A stretch of DNA of 64,000 nucleotides, taken from assembly GCF_032854445.1 (NCBI RefSeq), contig NC_088295.1:47047385-47111384 (forward strand), read 5' to 3'. The position numbers and the translations under genes were made by a program. This document shows, in pieces, positions 59,594 to 64,000 of the stretch (position 1 is the stretch's first letter; every line of letters starts with the position of its first letter). Origin of the DNA: Liolophura sinensis (lineage: Eukaryota; Mollusca; Polyplacophora; Chitonida; Chitonidae). Below the pieces are notes generated by a model, which was not told where the DNA came from, did no database searches, and worked only from the letters and a program-made list of their open reading frames with translations.

Positions 59594-62500
59594 AACAGAA
59601 TACCGAAATTTTATACACACACTGGAATGTAATTCTCTCTACATGCCACGTATAAATCTACATTCCTACTCAAAATATGTAATCATCAATTTCTGTTTAG
59701 ACCTATATTGAGCCTTCATTAAAACTTTGGGATTAATAAAGTTCCTTGACCTATTTAGTGTCCTTGACCTATTCATATTTATTAGGAAAATATGCAGTAA
59801 TATGCAACACTTTTCATAACGTGTTGGTGTAAAATGAATGTTACACACAAAATATTCATACACTATGGAAATTTGCAGATAACATCTTCTTTTTAGCATT
59901 CTGCCTTTTGCATCAAAAAAAGGATTGAGGTTGAAACATTTCTTTTTAAAATCTTTATACAACTACAACTGGCTTTGAATAAATCAATGCACATTCAAAT
60001 ATCTCTCATCCGAGAGATGCTGAATGAGCCGTGTATACAGGATAGTGTTAATAATTAAGTCATCATGTTAGAAATACATGAACATAGATACGTGCTACAA
60101 GAGATGTCCATTGTTATTGAGGATCAGTACATAACCTGAACAAAGAAGTTAATTCTTTTATTAGTCATTTAAGCAATTATTTGCTCCCTCATAGCTGTCC
60201 TCAGAGACGTAAGTAAAGGCATACAAGAAATTCCTCACTCCTTAGTCACTGGAAAAACCGAGTGAAAATGAACAATCTTAAGCTAAAACTTAACATGTCC
60301 CAATCTAGTTACAGCTGTTCCTGTTTTGTGCTTTCAAAAGCACCTCGTTTAATGAAGAATTCTTTTGTTAAACTCTTGTTCTGTCTACTGGTTTTTCTTT
60401 GGCAAACATATATCTCAGACCCACCTAGCTATTACAAAATTTTCATTCTACAAAGATTTTTATTAAATTAGACCTATTCAAAAAAAGCTTTTTAAATTCT
60501 TCACTGATCAGCTTATCAATTTCACATGCATGCATTTATTTGTATTTTATTTTACCACTACATCAATCATCTTTTAGTGAATAATGAAAGAAAAACTTTT
60601 GATGGCCAAAGACATTGGACGTTTATCTAAACGAAGTCAAGCTTATCCACAACTAGAAAGCAGACATGTTTGGTCCATTAAGGTATCTTTTAAATGCAAC
60701 ACGCACAATCTGAACTTGAATATTTATCAAACCACAAATATAAGAAATGAGAAAAGTAACATATACGTACACATTTTATGGTTAGCTCATAGTCAAATGA
60801 CAAACATTCCAATGTGTTTATCAGTTCACAGGTAAAATACAGTTAACTGTCTAGCACACATCTGCTTGAGAGCACAAGGCAAAAAAGAAAATTCTTGTCT
60901 GTCATGAATTCTACAATCCATGCATTGTAACAAATAAATTTAACATGAAACCACAGGGTCTAATGTAACCATATTACATGAATGATCCATTTAATTTTAA
61001 CACCATGTGAAACAAAGAGCATTTTATAATATTGTATACATATAGAGAAAAAAAATGAATCTTTAGTTATGCCATATATCTATGTAGGCTACAGAAAAAT
61101 GAGCTCTGTATTTTTGTAAAGAATGCTGTAAATTTCACACGTTAAGTGCACTTTTATATAACTAATAATATAGTTTTTGGTGCTGAAACTAACAGTTAGC
61201 CCACTAAGCTGTCATTTTACCTTCCCGTAAGTTCAGAACACTTTCCTATAATCAATAGCTCACATAGAATGAGATGAAATTATACATACTTTTAGCTCAG
61301 TGCCTGCTTCCTATAACGAAGCAAACTCAGGTAACATATTGCTTCCCTAAAGTTTACCATTTCTGAAATCATTGAAAAGATACATAAATTTAAAAAAAAA
61401 AGGTATTTTTAAGGTTGCTACTGAAGGTCTAAGTACACTGCTATATATACATGAATGGAGGTGCGCAGCCGCAACAGAAGTATTTGAAGAGTGTTTGGGA
61501 TTGTTTGGCCAGCAAACAAAACTGTCAACAGGGCTGTGATAGTACCCCCTCTCCCCATAAGTCTTCTGAACACACAGTTTCAATAAGTGACCCCTGATTT
61601 CCTGTTTGCTCCAAATACACTCTGTCTAAACCCTGGTGCACCAGGGCAACCTGATTTCCCCTTAAAGTGTAGATTTCATTCTGTCTTGCCCCAAATAAAG
61701 GGCAACAGCTCTCCCAATGCTCTGGATTTCACCCTTTAGTCACTTAACAAGGAAGGGCAAAGTGGGTCTCCCTGAAATTCATTCATTCATCTCTGCATGA
61801 ACGCCTCCCCCCTGACTACAGCTCAGCCAATCACAGCCTGGGTGAATGAAGACTGAAAGGCTGCTAGGTTATGTGTGAGGTTCTCTACTTACACTACCCA
61901 TGTATTCTCGAAGAATATCACAAGGTGATCACTCAGTCCCTGCAGTATACGCCGTGTCTGACCTAAACAATTATCCCCTAGTACTTAATATAACGACTTG
62001 ACGCAACATAAAAATGATCAGTACCAGCAACATAGATGAATAGCTTCACAAGCCATTTTAAAATGCAACCAGCAAAATGTAGATGAATGAAGACTTAGCT
62101 ATAACTTTTAAATGAACGTCAACTGCATGATTTTTTTTCGCCCTTCTGCTTGTAATCTGTCACCTTCTAAGGATGACATAATAGACGTAGAACGTGCGGG
62201 AAAACACCAAAAATGTTGATCCATCAATCACACTACGCCCCCCCAGTTGTACCTTTGATATTCCTAAACGAGTGACTGGCTGATGTATTGTTCACATTCT
62301 TTCACCGATCCGGCAAAGCTGAGGTGGACAAGCCGGACTAACAGCTTGTGTAAGAGATGAAGCTAGGGACTGTTTTCATGTTAAGCTGGCCATTGACTAC
62401 CACAATCCCTCAACCTTTCCGCATGTGAAAGGGCAATTGTAATTAATTGAAGAATTACAGTAGTATCACTATAATTTGATTAAACACATGTATATACATG

Positions 62501-63142
62501 TAATGCACATTACAAAGACAACACAATTCAAAGTAACACCCCTTCTAATAATTTAAGCCTTTAACCAATTTAAGGCGATAATTTAGTTTCATACAATATG
62601 TATGATACAGGATGCTTTAAAACAAAATAATCAATTAAATACTCAAACAGGACAGGAAATAGAATATTTAAGGGTCCTGACTATTAATGATGTAAACATA
62701 ATGGTGTAATAATTATACAAAAGCATGCATTAATAATTGTAAAAACAATCATTTAGTTTTGTTATTTAATCATAATGAACAGCAAAAATACATCAATAAG
62801 ATTTTATTATTATTATTATTGGCAAGACTTTTAGTTCAAATACTAAAAACAGGATTATTTTCTTTGATGATTTCAGTAAAGTAAAGAAACAGGCTTATAT
62901 AGATTTAGATATGTAGCTGAAACAAGCTTTTCACACTGTTCAAACTCTGTTGCACATTGAGTCCAGATAAATGCTGCAGTACATGCAGGCATAAAAAAAT
63001 AATCCCTGAGTCCCATAAAGGCGATGAGTTATGAAACATCATGGCTAATAATATGCCACCTCAACAATATTACAGCAATATCAGGCTGACTTTGGATGAC
63101 CACTTAGTGTGAGCATAACCAATTTTGATTCTCTGTTGATTT
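59594..63142. other. Intergenic or intronic, no gene seen
   Basis: AT-rich unique DNA with an (ATT)n run at about 62804-62820. A short duplicated CCTTGACCTATT lies at 59742-59773. A 25-nt minus-strand candidate exon at 61245-61221 reads ESVLNLRE but is too short to call. Confidence 0.5.
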
Positions 63143-63226
63143 CCACCCACCATAATGCTGGCCGTCGTCGTATAAATGAAATATTCTTGGGTACAGCGTA
63201 AAACACCACACAAATAAATAAATAAA
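63143..63226 (+). repeat. Family-A SINE, strongly 5'-truncated
   Basis: CCACCCACCATAATGCTGG, CCGTCGTCGTATAAATGAAA, GGGTACAGCGTAAAACACC and (AAAT)n. Only the last 84 bp or so of the element are present. Confidence 0.88.
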
Positions 63227-63306
63227 CATTGATGGTTTGATGAAGGGACTCTGCTGTCTGTTTCAGCTCTACTACTGTACGTGTTATCACTTTCTGTATG
63301 GATGAA

Positions 63307-63555
63307 TTATTTATTTATTTCATTGGTGCTTTACGCCGTACTCAAGAATATTTCACTTATACGACAGCATTATTTTGGGGAAACTAGGCAGAGGAACCTG
63401 GAGGAAACCCACATACATCCGCAGGTTGCTGGCAGACCTTCCCACCAGACCAGCCACCATGAGCTGGACTTCAACTCAGAGCGACCGCATTGTTGAGAGG
63501 CTCCTAAGTCACTACGCTGCGCTTATGTGCTAACCAACTGAGCCACAGAGGCCCC
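63307..63555 (-). repeat. Family-A SINE, full length, with 9-bp TSD
   Basis: (TTTA)n tail, GGTGCTTTACGCCGTACTC, a small deletion in the centre (ACGACAGCATTATTTTGGGG), ATGAGCTGGACTTCAACTC with the B box on the minus strand, and a head GGGGCCTCTGTGGCTCAGTT. The flanks ATGGATGAA (63298-63306) and ATGCATGAA (63556-63564) differ at one base. Confidence 0.92.
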
Positions 63556-64000
63556 ATGCATGAAGCTATATATATAACATATACATGTGCATATATTACA
63601 TATACATGTGCATATATGCATACGCATATGCATATTACGTAACTACAGATAAATTAGGTGGAGAAAAAACCTCATGTCTGAAAATCCAACCTCTTACAGC
63701 TGCATAAACAACCTCATATAAATCACACAGAAGAGAAATTGTCTACCTAAAATGCCAATCAAATCAATCCTACAGTGTCATAGATCTACATCTGAGAAAT
63801 GTAAAGAGGCCAGGGACTGCCCACGTAGTTTATACCTTGCACAGGTATAGGTACGGTCATTATCTGCAAGTCTAATCAGCTGATCGAGCAGGTATATAAG
63901 CTGGCAATGGTCAGTCTCAGGTAACCTTATACAGTCTAACAATAGCTGTAGATGAGGGGATACATATTGCCTGGGGCACCAGCTGATCCCAGCCTGGCGC
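63556..64000. other. Right edge: possible promoter-like sequence
   Basis: TATATAT/CATATG-rich DNA lies at 63567-63640, then unique sequence. TATATAAG at 63893-63900 is followed by TCAGTC (63911-63916), an arthropod-type initiator, but the spacing is shorter than usual. If real it would drive a + strand gene beyond the window. Confidence 0.2.

Overview
This window is nuclear DNA from an animal, most likely a mollusc. It has a five-exon gene with GT-AG introns, TA, AAT and poly(A)/poly(T) tracts, minisatellites, and many copies of tRNA-headed SINEs. The SINE tails (ending in a motif like GTACGGCGTAAAACACCAAT plus AAATAAATAAA, or in a GACGACG / CTTAACAATTTTTCAGTCAT type tail) are of a kind I associate with molluscan sequences. 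There is no bacterial, phage or plasmid signal, no CRISPR array and no operon. The species cannot be named from the sequence alone.

The one confidently identified gene is a D-type cyclin (G1/S cyclin, partner of CDK4/6) on the + strand, with coding exons at 12303-12503, 13447-13662, 14681-14840, 18095-18225 and 20014-20202. It has the N-terminal LxCxE Rb-binding motif and the cyclin-box residues that contact the kinase. A plausible promoter (NRF1-like palindrome, TATA-like box) lies at about 11977-12043. The 3' UTR may be long, to about 23842, and is free of SINEs. The main anomaly is at the C terminus. As assembled, the reading frame ends in an unrelated peptide, while the conserved TPTDVRDI phosphodegron tail is intact but in another frame (20163-20195). 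This points to a one-base assembly error, a real frameshift, or an unrecognised tiny intron.

Layout: 1-11.9 kb is AT-rich intergenic DNA with a TA microsatellite, three SINE copies and one unassigned 79-codon ORF. The cyclin D gene occupies 12.0-23.8 kb. 24-45 kb is repeat-rich intergenic DNA: a cluster of family-A SINEs, a clean family-B insertion with target-site duplication in a GGTG-rich array, three minisatellites, and a nested SINE-in-SINE insertion near 37 kb. 45.5-64 kb may hold the 3' part of an unidentified minus-strand gene, supported only by three short candidate exons, and also contains a 33-bp minisatellite that grades into a composite higher-order array at 54.7-56.0 kb. More SINEs follow, and a TATA-like sequence lies at the right edge.

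I found no convincing new multi-gene system. The observations most worth checking are the cyclin D C-terminal frame break, the candidate minus-strand gene, and the SINE insertion structures, many of which keep readable target-site duplications.
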